NCBI GenBank assembly: GCA_021495925.1
Contig: JAKEKT010000032.1
Coordinates: 124,001 to 188,000 of the forward strand
DNA length: 64,000 bases
Direction of reading: 5' to 3'
Origin: Diplodia intermedia
Taxonomy: Eukaryota > Ascomycota > Dothideomycetes > Botryosphaeriales > Botryosphaeriaceae
The notes under the pieces were generated by a model. The model saw nothing but the letters and a program-made list of their open reading frames with translations, had not been told where the DNA came from and ran no database searches. Positions 34,702 through 46,792 of this stretch are shown here, in pieces. The position numbers and the translations under genes are program-made. The number at the start of each line of letters is the position of its first letter. The first letter of the stretch is position 1.

Positions 34702-36415
34702 TCAAAACACCTCCCACAAGCTGACCTTCCCGTCCTTCGACCCGGCCGCCAGCCAATGCACCGCCGCCGCTCTCTCCTCCCTTCTCGACCGCACCGTCGT
34801 TGGCGTCCTGCCGGTCCGTCTCCCCACCGCTCCGCCACCTTCGCCCGTCGTCTCTCCACCGTCAACAGGCGCACCACCACCACCACCTCCTCCCTCTTCT
34901 CCCCCTCCACCCCCACGCCCCTTCTCCCCCTTCTCCCCGGCCGCCATCGCCGACAACCCACCACCATCCGCAACCCCCACATCCGCAAACGCCACCGCAT
35001 AACACCCCTCCCGATGCCACGCCAGCACCGCGACCTCCCCGAGCGACGCGGCCGCGTACACGCGCACGCGGCCGTCCCAGCCGGCCGTCGCCAGCACGCG
35101 GCCGTCGGAGCGGACGGTGAGCGACTGCTGGCCGGCGTGCTTGGTGTGGGTGGATTTGGCGGGGGAGGAAGCGACGGGGGCGGCGGGGGCGGGGTTGGGG
35201 GATGGGGTGGTGGATGGGGATGAATGAGCGAAGGCGGTGGAGAGGAGGGATGGGGGGTTGTTGTGTGGGTTGGGGCTGGGGCTGGGATTGGGGGGAGGGG
35301 AGGGAGGGGTGGTTGCGGTGGTGTGCTTGGCGATGAGGTCGTCGGCGGCGGAGGTGTAGAAGGTGAGTGGGGTTGGCTGTTGTTGTCGTTGCTGCGGCGG
35401 TGCTGGGGAGAGGGAGAGGAGGGGTTGGGTGTGTGCGTGGCTGGTGTAGATGCGGGTCCAGGTATTGTTGGCGGCGGAGAAGGCGTGGACGGCGGCTGTG
35501 CCATTTTCGTAGCCAGTGATGCAGTGCAGCAGCGGCCCGGATGGGGACGGGCTGTGCTGAAGCGAGATAGACATGATCAGGCCTGTAATTTGAATTAGTA
35601 CGATGTCGGATGGGGGGTGGGTGTTTTGGCGGGGTGGCACCTGTTTTTTGGCCTATATTTGGCACAGTGCTCACACGGCGTTCGGTGGGTAGCTGGAAGA
35701 TGTCTACTTGATCATCTTTGGTGCTTGGTACGGCGATAAGGATGGGGTCCGCGGACGACGTGTTTTGAGTAGACGCATCGGACGAGGCGACCTGCTCGGG
35801 GCATATTGCAAACGAGCAAAAATTCAAAGTGTTGACAGGAAGAGCGTGAAGTAGCCACGGCTGCTTGCGGTCCGTTGTCGTGTCGTCGATGGGCAGGACG
35901 GTCGAGAAGTCTTTCTCGTGTGCAGGGCCAAGCTGCCAGACGCGAAGATGGAAGTCGCGTCCATGCCTGTCTCGGGTGAACCATCAGCCGAGGCGAACAC
36001 CAGCGAGGCTGCAGGGCGGGTGAAGATAGATCAAGGTTGTTAGAGGTCCGACGGGGGTGCAGGTGGTACGCAGGGTTGCTTTTGGAGCTGAACCAAGGGC
36101 GCGGGACGGTTCATGCGTCGACTTCCCGAAGGGGAAAAAGGCGCCAGGAAGCAAGCAGGAAACTTACGTGACAAGCTTGTCTTCAGCCCAAGTGCCGAAG
36201 CCGAGAATGGCGCCGTCGTGGGCGCGCCAGACGGCAACGGCACGCTTGGTCGCGACATTCCAGAGCACGACCCAGCCGTCAGCATCGCCCGTCAGCAGGC
36301 GCGAGTTGTGGCGCAGGAAGCGCACGGCATGGACGTGGGCGGCATGGCCGCGGAGGATATACGCGGGCTGAGCCGGCGGGCGCTGGGCGTGCTGGAGCTG
36401 AGGCGGGCGGGACAT
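34702..36415 (-). CDS. ASA1: ASA1-like WD40 protein (ASTRA complex)
   Basis: Three exons (36415-36168, 35966-35641, 35582-34702) give 484 residues. The N-terminus PAYILRGHAAHVHAVRFLRHNSRLLTGDADGWVVLWNVATKRAVAVWRAHDGAILG is two WD40 blades, and TWAEDKLVTHGRDFHLRVWQL is the hallmark join of ASA1. The middle carries the NTLNFCSFAI.. and LPTERRVSTV segments, and the C-terminus the RVLATAGWDGRVRVYAAASLGEVAVL.. and GSKDGKVSLWEVF blades. Yeast Asa1 (human GNB1L relative) is part of the ASTRA complex with Tra1, Tti1/2 and Tel2, which stabilises PIKK kinases. Two unusually long low-complexity insertions separate the C-terminal blades: Pro/Ser/Asn-rich (about 250-330) and Gly/Glu-rich (about 400-450). 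Confidence 0.87.
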
Positions 36416-37547
36416 GATGGTCAGGTTGGTGGGCAAGGCGGGACGAGAAGGATCGACGGCGATCGTTTTTTGAGTGGGCGCGGCCTTCCGCAACCTGACA
36501 ACTCGGAGCGACGCGTGCGCGCTCCCAACTCCGACAGCTCGCCATCTCCCGCCGGCCACGGCACACGGCCGCCCGCGAGCGCGTGCATTTAAGGTTTGCT
36601 GCGACGGCACGCGGGGGTTGTGTTGCGCAAACTGTCGCAGCCGGTCGCAGCCGCACCCTGGGCCCACCCGCCAACCCCGTCCACCGTCTCGCAGGCTTCG
36701 CGCCACGTGGGCGAGCGCGTCTTCCCTGCTGCTGGGCCTGGTGGTGTTGATGGCGATGCACAGCGGCGTGGGAGCAAAAAGCGCGGCGGCGGCGGGCGCA
36801 CGTTTCTCTGGCGATCGCCCCCAGCCGCGCCCGAGGGTAAGCTGAGGCGAGGCGCTCCGGCGTCATCATCATCGTGCATGGCCTCATCCCCAGACGTCAC
36901 CAGCGTGCAGCCTGTGAGCGAGCAGCCGCCCGGCAGTCCACTGCTGCCACCCGCTGCAAGGGCTGGCTTGCAAGTGGCCGCTGCTCGCTGGAGCGCCCGG
37001 GCAGGGCGGGACTGCGGCGCTGGTGTTGTGCGGAGCCGGAAAAGAGTGAGCATGGCGACATTGCGGCCACGGCGAGCGTCGCTCAGCGTCAGATCGGCGC
37101 CATCAGCCGGCGATGGCAGCGTCACCAGCGTCGCAGGCATCGGGGCATCGCGCCCTCAGCTGCGGCAGACGGCGCGGCCATTTTTATCTCTTGAACGGTG
37201 GTGACGGACGGGTGGCTTGCTGGGGCTCGCTTCGAGTTGCGCGGGCGCGATCCCTGCCGGCTTGAACCTGCTCGCCGGCCCTTCGTCGTCTTCAGCACCA
37301 ACATGTTCACCCTCTGCGCCGCGCCTCGTCCAGCCTGCAACAATAATTCCGCTCTCCGCGCTCGCGAGCGCTCCACACCGCCCGCCCCGCCCCAGAGGTG
37401 CCGGACGCGTGACTCGCGTCCAGCCTGTCGCGACGCCCGCCTCTAGGTACCTGAAACCCTTTGCATCCACCCACCCGACTCCTCTCTCACCACCGCAACC
37501 GCTCAGCCTGCCCCGGCCGCCAGAGTCCCTCTCCCGCCCACCGCCGC
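36416..37547. other. Intergenic: divergent promoter region
   Basis: It separates the ASA1-like gene (-) from the Zn2Cys6 gene (+). No ATG-initiated gene with a domain was found. The last ~300 bases are C/T-rich, a usual texture for the leader of a long-UTR regulator gene. Confidence 0.5.
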
Positions 37548-40073
37548 ATGCCGTCGAGGGCTGTTCCCCGACCCGCAGACACCGTGGCTGTCCCGCCCGC
37601 CCACCCCGGGTTTGCACAACCCCCGCCCGACCTCTCGTACCTCTATGCGAGCACCCAGCCCGTCTCGCCCTCGTCAACCCTCCGCTCCGCTGCAGACAGC
37701 CTTCCCGGCTCGTTCGCTGCCCCCGCGCGCAAGCGGAACTCGAGCTCGGCCGCGAGCCAGGCGCCATTGAAGAAGCAGAACAAGCAAGCCTCTGCGTCCA
37801 ACGCCCGCAAGAATAGCCAGCAGAGCAGCCGTACCATGAGTGACGTAGACTCGGCTCAGACGGCGCCGCCCGTCGAGCCTCCCGCGGCGAGCAAGCCCAA
37901 GCGCGTGCGCACCGGCTGCTTGACCTGCAGGGAGCGCCACCTCAAATGCGACGAGGCCCTGCCCCATTGCCAGAACTGCCGCAAGTCCAACAGAATATGC
38001 AAGCGCGGCATTCGTCTGAACTTCATCGATACCACCGTCCAGGCCCCGCCCGTTGTCCCGCCGTCGCAGGACTGGAACATCAGCTTCCTCGACGAATCCC
38101 GAGACATCGCTTCCGAGTACAAGGGCGGTCTCAGCAAATACGGCGCCCCGGAGGTGCAAGCCACCACGCAAGCCATGAACGGCCTGCAGCTGGACTTCTC
38201 ACAAGGCCCCCCTCCCGCCCCCGAGCTCTCCCACCAGCCTTTACCGCCCATCCAGGGCGTGCTTCCCGACATATACTCGGAGGGCCACAACAACATGATG
38301 TATGAGACAACGCAACCGCCCGCCAATCCGCACGTGCAGCACGCCGGCCTTGACTTTTCTGCGTCGAGTTCCATCCAGGCAGCCTCCGCCTACAACAGCC
38401 ATGAACCGACTACGTCGCCACCTGCACGGTCGCGAGATTATTTGAACACTCAGGAGGAGGTATTGTTTATGCAGGTTTTCGTCGAGGAAGTGGGCCTGTG
38501 GATGGACAGCATGGATCCCCAGAAACACGTATGTGCCGCTTAAACCTCTGTCTGTATCGCCCTCCTAACACCATGATAGTTCTCTAGGCTGCTGCCCTTT
38601 CACGCTCTGGGAGAACCCATGCTACTGAATGCGTTCTTGGCATGCGGCGCCCGCCATTTGTCTCTGGTCAATGCCCGGTACACTGAGGACAAAGCACTGA
38701 ATTATTACGACACGGCCACAAGATATTTGCTCAACTCTCTGCAAAACCCCAACCGCGACACCGTCATCTGCGCCACGACCGCCGTCATCCTTAATGTCTA
38801 CGAAATCATGTGTGAACGTGCTCTGCAACGAATGAATCACATCGCTGGTGCCCGTGCTCTCATCAAGGAATGCGGGTGGAACGCGAGGTCGACTGGGATA
38901 GGAGCTGCCTGCTTCTGGCTTAACGTGGGTATGGAGTTGCTGAGTTGTCTGCATTTTAATTGGCAAGTTGCCTGGGACCCTGACGAGTGGGGCGTTGACA
39001 TGGACTTCACCCGGGAGACCGAGGCCGGGAGGGAAGAGGTGTGGACCTATCGCATAGTCTACATTGTGGCCAAGATTGCCAACTTCCGGGCATCGATCCC
39101 GAGAAAGTCGACAGGCTCTCCGCAAGACGACCATATCAGGCTGCAGAAAAGATACGCCGAGTGGCAGAGACTGAGGGATTGGTGCGATTCCTGGAACGAG
39201 TGCATCCCCCGGACCATGCATCCGATGGCATATCTCTACCCATACCAGACCACTTCACAGTCAGCATTCCCTGAGGTTTGGCTCATCAAGCGGACAACGA
39301 TTGTGGCACGGCTCTTTTACCACACGGCCATGTGCCTGATGGCGCAAGTTAACCCTATCGAGTCCAAGGATGGCAGTGAGATGCACGATCTCTTGCAGCG
39401 TCACTCGCAACAAATATGTGGAATAGTTGCGCATGTCAAAGACCGGTAAGTGCTCAGTTTACATGTGAAGTTCCTTGATTGCTGATAAGGCTTCAGTGGC
39501 GTTGCTAGCGTGGCCCTCCGCTCCCTTGCTATTGCTGCCGAGTGCCTGACCAACCGCCGTGAGCAAGAGGAGGTTTTGCAAATCCTGGACAAAATACGTC
39601 AAGAGACTGGATGGCGTGTTGCATTCATCAATACTGAGCTCAAGAAACAATGGGGATGGCCGGAAGATCCGCCGGCCCAGCAGCAACCGCAGCAACAACT
39701 TCCGACGCCTAACATGGGTGGAGCCGCACAGATGCCGTATGTGGCGGCTCAAGCTCAAGCCGCAGCCCAAGCTCAAGCACAAGCTCAGGCTCAGGCACAA
39801 GCCAACGCGGCCGTGGCTTCTGTACAGTCGCAGGCTACATCGCTACAGCCAATGACCAGCCTTCAACCTACTCCGACCACCGCCGTGAGCAACCCGACCC
39901 AGGTAGCAGTGGGACCAGCCTCGACCGTGGCACCCCGACCCCGGCTGCCTTCAGGCATTCTTAACCCGATGCTCGCTGCGGCCGATTTTTCGATGCCTCA
40001 ACATCCTTATCAAAGCTACTATGTTGCGCCCAACAGCATCAGCAGCGGGGGCACGTGGGCTTTTAATACGTGA
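37548..40073 (+). CDS. Zn2Cys6 transcription factor (OefC/Moc3-like)
   Basis: Three exons (37548-38528, 38580-39445, 39497-40073) give 807 residues. The DNA-binding domain is at about residues 120-155: RVRTGCLTCRERHLKCDEALPHCQNCRKSNRICKRG, with the six cysteines in C-x2-C-x6-C-x5-C-x2-C-x6-C-like spacing, and it is followed by GIRLNFID. The middle is the fungal-specific regulatory domain (QEEVLFMQVFVEEVGLWMDSM..LPFHALGEPMLLNAFLACGARHL.. NPNRDTVICATTAVILNVYEIM). The C-terminus has an Ala-Gln repeat region and an AT-hook-free, Pro-rich end. The RxRTGCLTCRERHLKCDE..NCRKS core and following GIRLNFID resemble Aspergillus OefC and yeast Moc3-type regulators of development. The start ATG was chosen at 37548, but a second in-frame ATG lies at 37838 just before the finger. 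Confidence 0.89.
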
Positions 40074-40385
40074 GTAGGATCTGCAGTACACATTGGTGTC
40101 AACGTGTCTGTACGAATACGCTTGTTTTATTTACGTTTGGAGTTCTTGCCCGTAACGACACAGAGAATGGTGGGTTTTTTCTTTACTTGTTCCATCGGGG
40201 CACCAAGTCCGGCAACATGGTCATCATCTATCGGTCTTTTGGAAGCATTCGGGCATCCTTGGCGAAGATCTTGTTTTGTTTCACTCCCTTTTCCTTAATG
40301 TCTCTGGTTCCTCATTGGAACACTCGCTGGATAGAAGGGGGTCGGGTTTTTGCTGATCGTGTTCGTCGGTTCCTGTTTCTGCTAT

Positions 40386-40412
40386 CTCTCTCTCCCTCCC
40401 TCTCTCTCTCTC
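40386..40412. repeat. CT-rich microsatellite
   Basis: Pyrimidine tract dominated by CT/TCC repeats (tctctctctccctccctctctctctctc-like). Confidence 0.6.
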
Positions 40413-42198
40413 TTTTCCTCTCTTGCTGGGGTTCTTTGTTGTCTCATTTGACAAAGATACATGACTTACGAACACGGTGCATCTGCGATTTTTGTCTTTT
40501 CCCTGTTTCTTGGCTTGTCATCGCAAACGTTCGGCGTGCGGGAGTAGCGTGGGGGACACTTCGAAGTTGGGAGGGTCTCGTGGTTTTCTTTCTTCTTGTT
40601 TCCAGTCGTCGGCGAGGCAACCCCCAAAAAATCTTTTCTTTTTTTTTCTTCCAGGAGTTCGAATCGGAGTTCTATAGCGGCTGAAGTGAGAAGGGGGGGA
40701 ACAAAAAAAATCATGGAGAAATGAAATTCGTTTTCAGCATGTTTGTTGGCTTTGTTGGTTATGATTGATGCGGCTCACGCTCTTTGCTGATGCTGATAAG
40801 TGTCATGTTTTTGGCCAGGACATCTCTTTCGGACCGCCCGCAGTGCGAGCTGACAGCTTAAGGAGGTGAGAGGTATGTCATGGGGTTCGTTCAGGCAGCC
40901 TGCAGGTTGGGGGTCGGTTTTTTTCCGGGTGTGGCCGCCGCCGCCGCATTCTTCTCCACCACCACCACCGGCCCCCGGGGGGAACGCCGCATCATCAGTC
41001 TCATCCCGATTGGCAGAGAGCGAACACGAGGCAGGCCCGCATTTACCAGCAGCATTCGGGACCGACCCGAACAATCCATGTATGCAGAAGCCCACCAACA
41101 ACAACCCAATCGGCGGTCGTCGACTCGTCGAACGGGGACGACCGACCGACCCTCTCTTTTCTCCTTTTTTTTTTTTGTCGTTGTCGTTTTTTTCTTTTTT
41201 TAGGACGACAGAATCCCCGCCCGCCCGCCACTTTGGGGATGGATCTTCCTCACCGGTGACGGAGCGGAGGACGGGTGCGAGTTATGTACCTGCATGCAGC
41301 ATATGCATGTTTCACTTCGGGTGGGCGCGAAGGGGGGAGGAGGTGGAGGGGGTGGAGGGGGATTCTAGAACACTTTACTTATGGGCCCACCAACCACGGA
41401 TGATGATGGGAAAAAGGGCAGGGGGGAGGGTGGGTGTGGGTGGGTGGGATCTGCATTCTGCATTCTGCATCTGCTGCATCATCAAGCGTTTAGCCGGCCG
41501 GTTCTTGTTTCCCGTTCGTTTTCGTCGACGCTGATGGGACGGACGCGGAGGAGGGACTGCTGCCGCTGGGTTTTTGTGGGATGGAGACGGTGGGGAGACG
41601 GTTCGCTTGTTCACGGCGGGTTTTCGTGGTATGTGGCAGTGTGTGACGGGTTGTTGCTGTCGGCATGTTGTTTATAGTTTCGTTTTTATTTTTTTTTTTG
41701 ATATCGGTATGTATGTACAGTACATTATTGATTGATTGATTGGATTCTTCATCCTTCTTCGTCTCCTTCTTATTCGTCTTCTTCTTCCTCTACAATGCAA
41801 ACGAGACTTTCGGAACGAAAGCAAATTAAAAACAAAAAGACTTTGACCCACCGCCGCCATCCATCGCCGTCGCTGTGTCGCCAACGAGGGGGAGGGGCTT
41901 CCTTCTTTCCATCGCCCACCGTCCGTCCGTCCGTCCTATGCAATGCCAAAACCCGAAAAAAGAGTACAAATGTGATTCCGCCCAGGTTTATTGTTGATGG
42001 ATGTTGCGCCTTTCCCTTTCTCTTCCGTTCCGGTTGCTGTTGCTGTTGTTGTTACAATTACTATTTGTTGTTGTTACAACGGTTTGCGAAAATCAATCTT
42101 GAGCCGCCGCCTGTTGGTGATTAACCGGCCCGTGGGCCACCCCCTTTCCGTTTCCTTCCCTTTCCGTACCCCATGACAAGAAATTGGAAAGTGTGATT

Positions 42199-42221
42199 GA
42201 TGATGATGATGATGATGATGC
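42199..42221. repeat. GAT trinucleotide microsatellite
   Basis: About seven consecutive GAT units in non-coding DNA. Confidence 0.8.
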
Positions 42222-42927
42222 CGAACAGCGGGCGACCGACCCGCGTTCTGCGCCGCGAAAAAAAAAAAAAAAAACCGTTCACAGTAGGTATGGAAGGAGG
42301 AAAGACTCCTGCCCCGGAAAAGAGACACGTGTCCTTTCGTCTGCCTGTCAAAAAAAATTGGCAGTGGGTGGAGGAGAAGAGCAGTTGGTTCGTCCAATGT
42401 ACTCGCCCCTCCCCCCCCCTGTCCAGCCAGCAATGCTGATCGGGGAGACGGCGGCGGGGGCGAGTGATGAAAGTCGAAGTGGATGAATTGGTTGCGGAGA
42501 GAAATTCGACCGGACAGCAGACGCGAAGCCGCCCTTCACGCCGGCCAAGGCTTCGTTGGGCTGCGCTGGGCGGGGCGACCGACAACGCATGCCGGTGGCT
42601 CCGATCGCACAATCTGGCCAGAGTGCGACGAAGAGAGAGAAGAAAAGAATGAGCGAATGGGATCTCGGTTGATCGATCCCCGGGGGGCCCGTGGTGGGAA
42701 ATAAAATGGGGAAGGGTGGAAATGGGTCGGAAAGGTGGAGAGGGGGGGTGGATGGATGAAGTCAGGACGCAGAAGGTCGAGATTCCCATACCACACACAT
42801 ACCACCACACTACCGCCGACCCACTCTCAGCTACCCACCCACCACACTATCGATGGGCCTCTGCACGATGTGCAAAATTTCAACAATAGACTCGTTGCTC
42901 ATCGTCATCTTCTTTTTTTTCTTTCGT

Positions 42928-43647
42928 TTACTCGGCCGGTGCGACGGGCACCTGCCTCGTGTCGAACCTCCCCAACGACGCGCACGACGGCCCGGCTCCG
43001 AAGCGCAGGTGGCTCTCGGCATCGAAGAAGGCGGTGCTCGGCCTGCTGTCGTAAAACGACGCGTTGCTCGGGCTGGGGCTGCCCCTCAGCGTGGCCGAGC
43101 GGCGGCCGGAGGCCGAGTAGTCGTCGTCATAATCGGCGAGGTTCTCGTAGTGACACGCATCCACCGGCGTCGGCGACGTGGCGCCATCGGAGACGATCCG
43201 GATCGTCGGCGCCAGGTTCGAGACCGGGCTGTCGGCCGCGGCGTAGACGGTCTGCGGTCGGCTCCCGGTGATGGTCGTGCCGCTGCCTGTCGCGTCGTGC
43301 GATTGCTGGCGGTAGTACGACTGGCGGTGGTGGCGGTGCAGCGAGTCGACCGGGCTGTCGGCCGGCTTGTCCGACGCCGACACGTCTGTTGTCGAGGGGA
43401 AGAGGGTGGATGTGCGGTTCGCCGAGGGCACGATGATGCAGGGCGGCGGCGAGGCGCGCCGCCGCTCCTTCTGCGCCACGGCGAAGTGCCTGCCGGTCGG
43501 CGTGAGGACACGGGCGGGCGGTTGGGCGTCGTCGTTGTCGTCGTCGTGGTGGTGGGCGGGCGATGCTGAGTTGGCCGTGGCGGTCGAGGCGGCCGAGGAC
43601 CTCGCGTCGTGGCGGGATCGGCAGGCGAAGAGGCAGAACTTTGGCAT
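42928..43647 (-). CDS. Disordered serine-rich orphan protein
   Basis: Single frame of 239 residues from an ATG at 43647. The N-terminus MPKFCLFACRSRHDARSSAAS has two cysteines in a hydrophobic-basic setting (a possible palmitoylation site, inferred). The rest is disordered: a HHHDDDNDD run, RVLTPTGRHFAVAQKERRR, many SP/TP sites, APTIRIVSDG, and a tail with FYDSRPSTAFFDAESHLRFG. Composition and codon use look coding over the whole length, and it sits between two real genes, but no domain is recognised. It may be a regulatory or scaffold protein. Confidence 0.55.
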   Translation of the reverse strand: MPKFCLFACRSRHDARSSAASTATANSASPAHHHDDDNDDAQPPARVLTPTGRHFAVAQKERRRASPPPCIIVPSANRTSTLFPSTTDVSASDKPADSPVDSLHRHHRQSYYRQQSHDATGSGTTITGSRPQTVYAAADSPVSNLAPTIRIVSDGATSPTPVDACHYENLADYDDDYSASGRRSATLRGSPSPSNASFYDSRPSTAFFDAESHLRFGAGPSCASLGRFDTRQVPVAPAE

Positions 43648-44156
43648 GGTGGAAAGAGGTGTTCTTTTTATATTTCTTGTTTTTCCTTCTCGAGACTGCA
43701 GAGAAGAAGAGGCAGATATTGCAATTGACTCCCAGGGCGCGCGGGAATGGCCACATAAAAGACAGCGAACGGTCTGGTCTGGACCGAGGGGCTCCTGTCC
43801 AGCTCGGCCCCCTGGTAGGCTCGAAGCGAGCGAATGGGCAGCTACGATCCGAAGCATGGGTCCGCTTCTACCAGATCCACAACCCCTCCCCAATTGGGGC
43901 ACTCTGCGGGGCCGTTTTGCGGGACGACGGACCGTTGCGCAACCGGTGTGGTGCGGTCTGGAGAGGAAAGCGGGCTGACCGGTCGAGGGCGCCCTGACCC
44001 CCTTCCGGTAAGCGACGATTCCTACTCCACATGGCGCCTCAAACGGTGGTATCATCACCTGCATGATCCCCTGTTCATCACTGGTGAGGCTGCTAGCCTT
44101 TCCCCTCAATTCCCTCATCGAAGACGCATCGAACACCGGCGATCGTCGTTCTGGTT
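43648..44156. other. Intergenic between orphan and Dbp7
   Basis: Holds the promoter of the minus-strand orphan and the 3' region of Dbp7. No further gene seen. Confidence 0.55.
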
Positions 44157-46442
44157 TCATCCCAAATTGAACTCGCCCGCCCCACCCATCATCTTCCTCG
44201 CCAATGCCCTCATTTTCTTGCCCGCCTCGTCTACGTCGTTTCCACCCCGCGCTTCCTCCGTTGCACGGCTCCTGCCTCCGGCTCCACCTCCCGCATTCTC
44301 CCTGACCCGCCGTCCCTTCTCTTCCTTGGCCTTGGCCGCGTCTGGCCGCAGCCCAGGCACCTTGATCGCGCCGGGCCGGTCGCGTAGGGCGAAGGCCTTG
44401 GCGAGGTGCCCAAGGTGGAGCTCCTTGATGTTGAAGTAGATGCGTTCGTCCTGGACGTGCGTCGCATAGGCCCGTACATGGCTCTGATACGCGCGTCTGG
44501 CCAGTTCGAGGCGGCCCGGCTGAGCAAGGGCCCAGCGCTCGGCGTCGAGCTGCCATTTGGTCGCCGCGTCCTCCCATGCCGACTTGGCAATGACCCCCGG
44601 CGGCGTGAAAGCCTTACGGAGGAGCTCGTTTGCGTCGTGCCGCACAAGGCCGGTGCTACCCGAGTCGGTCGTGGGCCGGTCCTGCTTGAGCACGTCGACG
44701 TAGCCTTCCTCGTCGCCTGGCTGCAGGAAGAGCATAGCACGGCCGTCCTTGCCGGCACGAGCGGTACGACCAACGCGATGCAGATGATCGTCGCGGGCAA
44801 AGGCCGGGTCGTACTCAATGACGAAGTCCACGTTGGGCATATCAAGACCACGGGAGGCGACGTCCGTACAGACGAGCACGGCCGGAGTAGTGCTCTTAGT
44901 AAAAGCCTGGAGAGTGGATGTACGGAGGGATTGAGCGAGAGAACCGTGGAGTTTGTAGACCGTGACCGGGTTGTCCTCACCGGACAGAGTGGGGGAGGGT
45001 GCAATGGTGCGGTTGGTGGTGACGGGTTCGATTTTCCGCGGTTCGGGCCGCCAGCGTCTCCTGTCGCCGAACCGGAACTTGTCATCCTTTTTCTCTTCCT
45101 GATCTTCTTCTTCGCCTTCGTTCTCCTTGGGCTCCTCGCGCGCCTCCCTTGCCAGAAGTTCGAAGTGGAATTCGACGGAATCGGCACATGAAATAAAAAC
45201 AATGACCTTCATGACACTACCCTTTCTCACAAACGTCCGTTTTAGAAGGGCAACCAGTGCGACCAAGCGAAGCTTGGCGGGAACCACGGCATACGACTGG
45301 CGAAGCTGTGCTGGGGCTGAGAAAGTCGCGTCCTTTGTCTCTTCCTCCCCAGACTCATTCTGAATGTGCACTGCGTCTTTCAAGCTGATCTCGCCCAAGC
45401 GCTGAACGTTCATCTTCATGGTTGCCGAACATAAGATTGTCATCCTCTTCGGGGGCAAGCCGGCTATCCGGTTCTTGGTCGCCTTCATGCGCAGGTTGAG
45501 GGAGCCGACAATCTTCTGAATATCGTTCTCGAAACCAAGCTCCATCAGTCTATCGCCCTCATCCAGGACCAACCAGCGCACATTGGCAACGTCCAAGGCC
45601 TCGGTATGTTCAAGGTGATCGACCAGGCGACCGGGGGTGGCGACTAGGATGTTCAAGCCTTTCCGCACACGGGCCTTCTCGGACTTCTTCTTCTCACCAC
45701 CAATGACGGTACCGGAGACGATCCAGTTGGTAGCGCGCAGGACATTTTCCAGCACGACGGAAATCTGCTTGCTCAGTTCGCGGGTCGGGGCAAGGATGAT
45801 GGCGAAGAGGCCTGAGTCGCGGTGCACCGTATCCTTGCCCAAGTTTACCAGACGTTGCACAATGGGCAGCACGTAGGCTAGCGTCTTTCCGGAACCGGTC
45901 TGGGCTTGGATAAAAGCATCCGAGTCCTCTTTCACCAGCTGCGGTATGGCGGATTTTTGGATGGCGGTAGGGGCCTTTATGGAGAGCTTGTTCAACAGAT
46001 GGCTGGCGAGGTTCGGAGAGAGGCCTAGTTTTAGAAACGTCTCGAGTTCAGATGACAGCGGCGCGTTACTCGGGGCAATGGCATCTTCATTTTCGTACTC
46101 GCGCTTCGTGCCGGCCTGAGTCTTGGAGACCGGGTTGTAAGTGAAGAGGGAGGACACGACTTGTTTGGGCGGAGCGTTCTTTTGGGGTTGCTGGTTCGGT
46201 CTCGCGGAGGGGCCATGACCCCATTGCTGGGCGAATTGGTCATCGACGCGCTGGCGCTTGGCAGGCCTCGGGTCGGAGGGGGGATGCGCATCGTCGGCAT
46301 CGGGCTTTGCCTTCCTGTCGCGTCGCGTTGCGGCCTTCTTGGCAGTCAGGCGGTCTTTCCAACGGCCACCCTTGAAGGTGGGCTTCGCGACGAGGGCGGT
46401 GTCGCCGAGGTCAAAGTTGAGCAGCATGCCATCGTCGGCCAT
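44157..46442 (-). CDS. DBP7: ATP-dependent DEAD-box RNA helicase Dbp7
   Basis: Single exon, 761 residues, a normal size for Dbp7. After a basic, disordered N-terminus (LNFDLGDTA.., KGGRWKDRLTAKK) comes the Q motif region (LSIKAPTAIQKSAIPQLV), Walker A AQTGSGKT (180-187), PTREL (219-223), TPGR, DEGD in place of the usual DEAD box (294-297), SAT, a linker with acidic/lysine-rich insert (EEDQEEKKDDKFRF), TDVASRGLD and HRVGRTARAG. The C-terminal DUF4217-type extension (AYQSHVRAYATH.. IKELHLGHLAKAFALRD) is a Dbp7/Dbp10-type mark. Dbp7 is a nucleolar helicase needed for early 60S ribosomal subunit assembly. The start is the ATG at 46442, which gives the usual MADDGMLLNF opening. Confidence 0.95.
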   Translation of the reverse strand: MADDGMLLNFDLGDTALVAKPTFKGGRWKDRLTAKKAATRRDRKAKPDADDAHPPSDPRPAKRQRVDDQFAQQWGHGPSARPNQQPQKNAPPKQVVSSLFTYNPVSKTQAGTKREYENEDAIAPSNAPLSSELETFLKLGLSPNLASHLLNKLSIKAPTAIQKSAIPQLVKEDSDAFIQAQTGSGKTLAYVLPIVQRLVNLGKDTVHRDSGLFAIILAPTRELSKQISVVLENVLRATNWIVSGTVIGGEKKKSEKARVRKGLNILVATPGRLVDHLEHTEALDVANVRWLVLDEGDRLMELGFENDIQKIVGSLNLRMKATKNRIAGLPPKRMTILCSATMKMNVQRLGEISLKDAVHIQNESGEEETKDATFSAPAQLRQSYAVVPAKLRLVALVALLKRTFVRKGSVMKVIVFISCADSVEFHFELLAREAREEPKENEGEEEDQEEKKDDKFRFGDRRRWRPEPRKIEPVTTNRTIAPSPTLSGEDNPVTVYKLHGSLAQSLRTSTLQAFTKSTTPAVLVCTDVASRGLDMPNVDFVIEYDPAFARDDHLHRVGRTARAGKDGRAMLFLQPGDEEGYVDVLKQDRPTTDSGSTGLVRHDANELLRKAFTPPGVIAKSAWEDAATKWQLDAERWALAQPGRLELARRAYQSHVRAYATHVQDERIYFNIKELHLGHLAKAFALRDRPGAIKVPGLRPDAAKAKEEKGRRVRENAGGGAGGRSRATEEARGGNDVDEAGKKMRALARKMMGGAGEFNLG

Positions 46443-46792
46443 GGTTGCTGGGCGAGGCGGCGGGGTGGAGAGGTGGAGAGGTGGTGGAGTGGAGAGTGGC
46501 AGAGATGGGCAGTCGCAGTCGGCGGCCAAAATTTCTTGCAGAGCCCTGGCGCGGTCGGCGATAAGATTGGTAGCGCCGGGTCACGTGGACGCGGCCCGGG
46601 CCGCTGGTGTCGCGGTCGCGGGCGTGAGCTGCTCTACCGCGCACACAGCAGCACGACACCATTTTCTCACTCGGCACCACCACCATGGATGATTTGCGCT
46701 GTCCTTCCATCTCCGTCACCCCTGGCTGAGCCGCAGTCAGTCCACCCGCCCCGGCATCCCCTATTACATAAAGGCCTCCCACCACCGCCGCA
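46443..46792. promoter_or_regulatory. Divergent promoter, Dbp7 / Pan6
   Basis: These 350 bases separate two divergently transcribed housekeeping genes, so control elements for both must lie here. No TATA box or named site was identified with confidence. Confidence 0.4.

Larger units (their letters stand above)
40074..42927. other. Long intergenic region rich in simple repeats
   Basis: Almost 2.9 kb without a supportable gene. It contains a CT tract (40386-40412), several T runs, a G/T-rich stretch around 41380-41460, and a GAT microsatellite (42199-42221). It includes the 3' region of the Zn2Cys6 gene and of the minus-strand orphan. Confidence 0.5.

Noticed and set aside
44231..45202. Other frames inside the Dbp7 gene
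   Set aside because: Shadows of the helicase frame, which carries all DEAD-box motifs.
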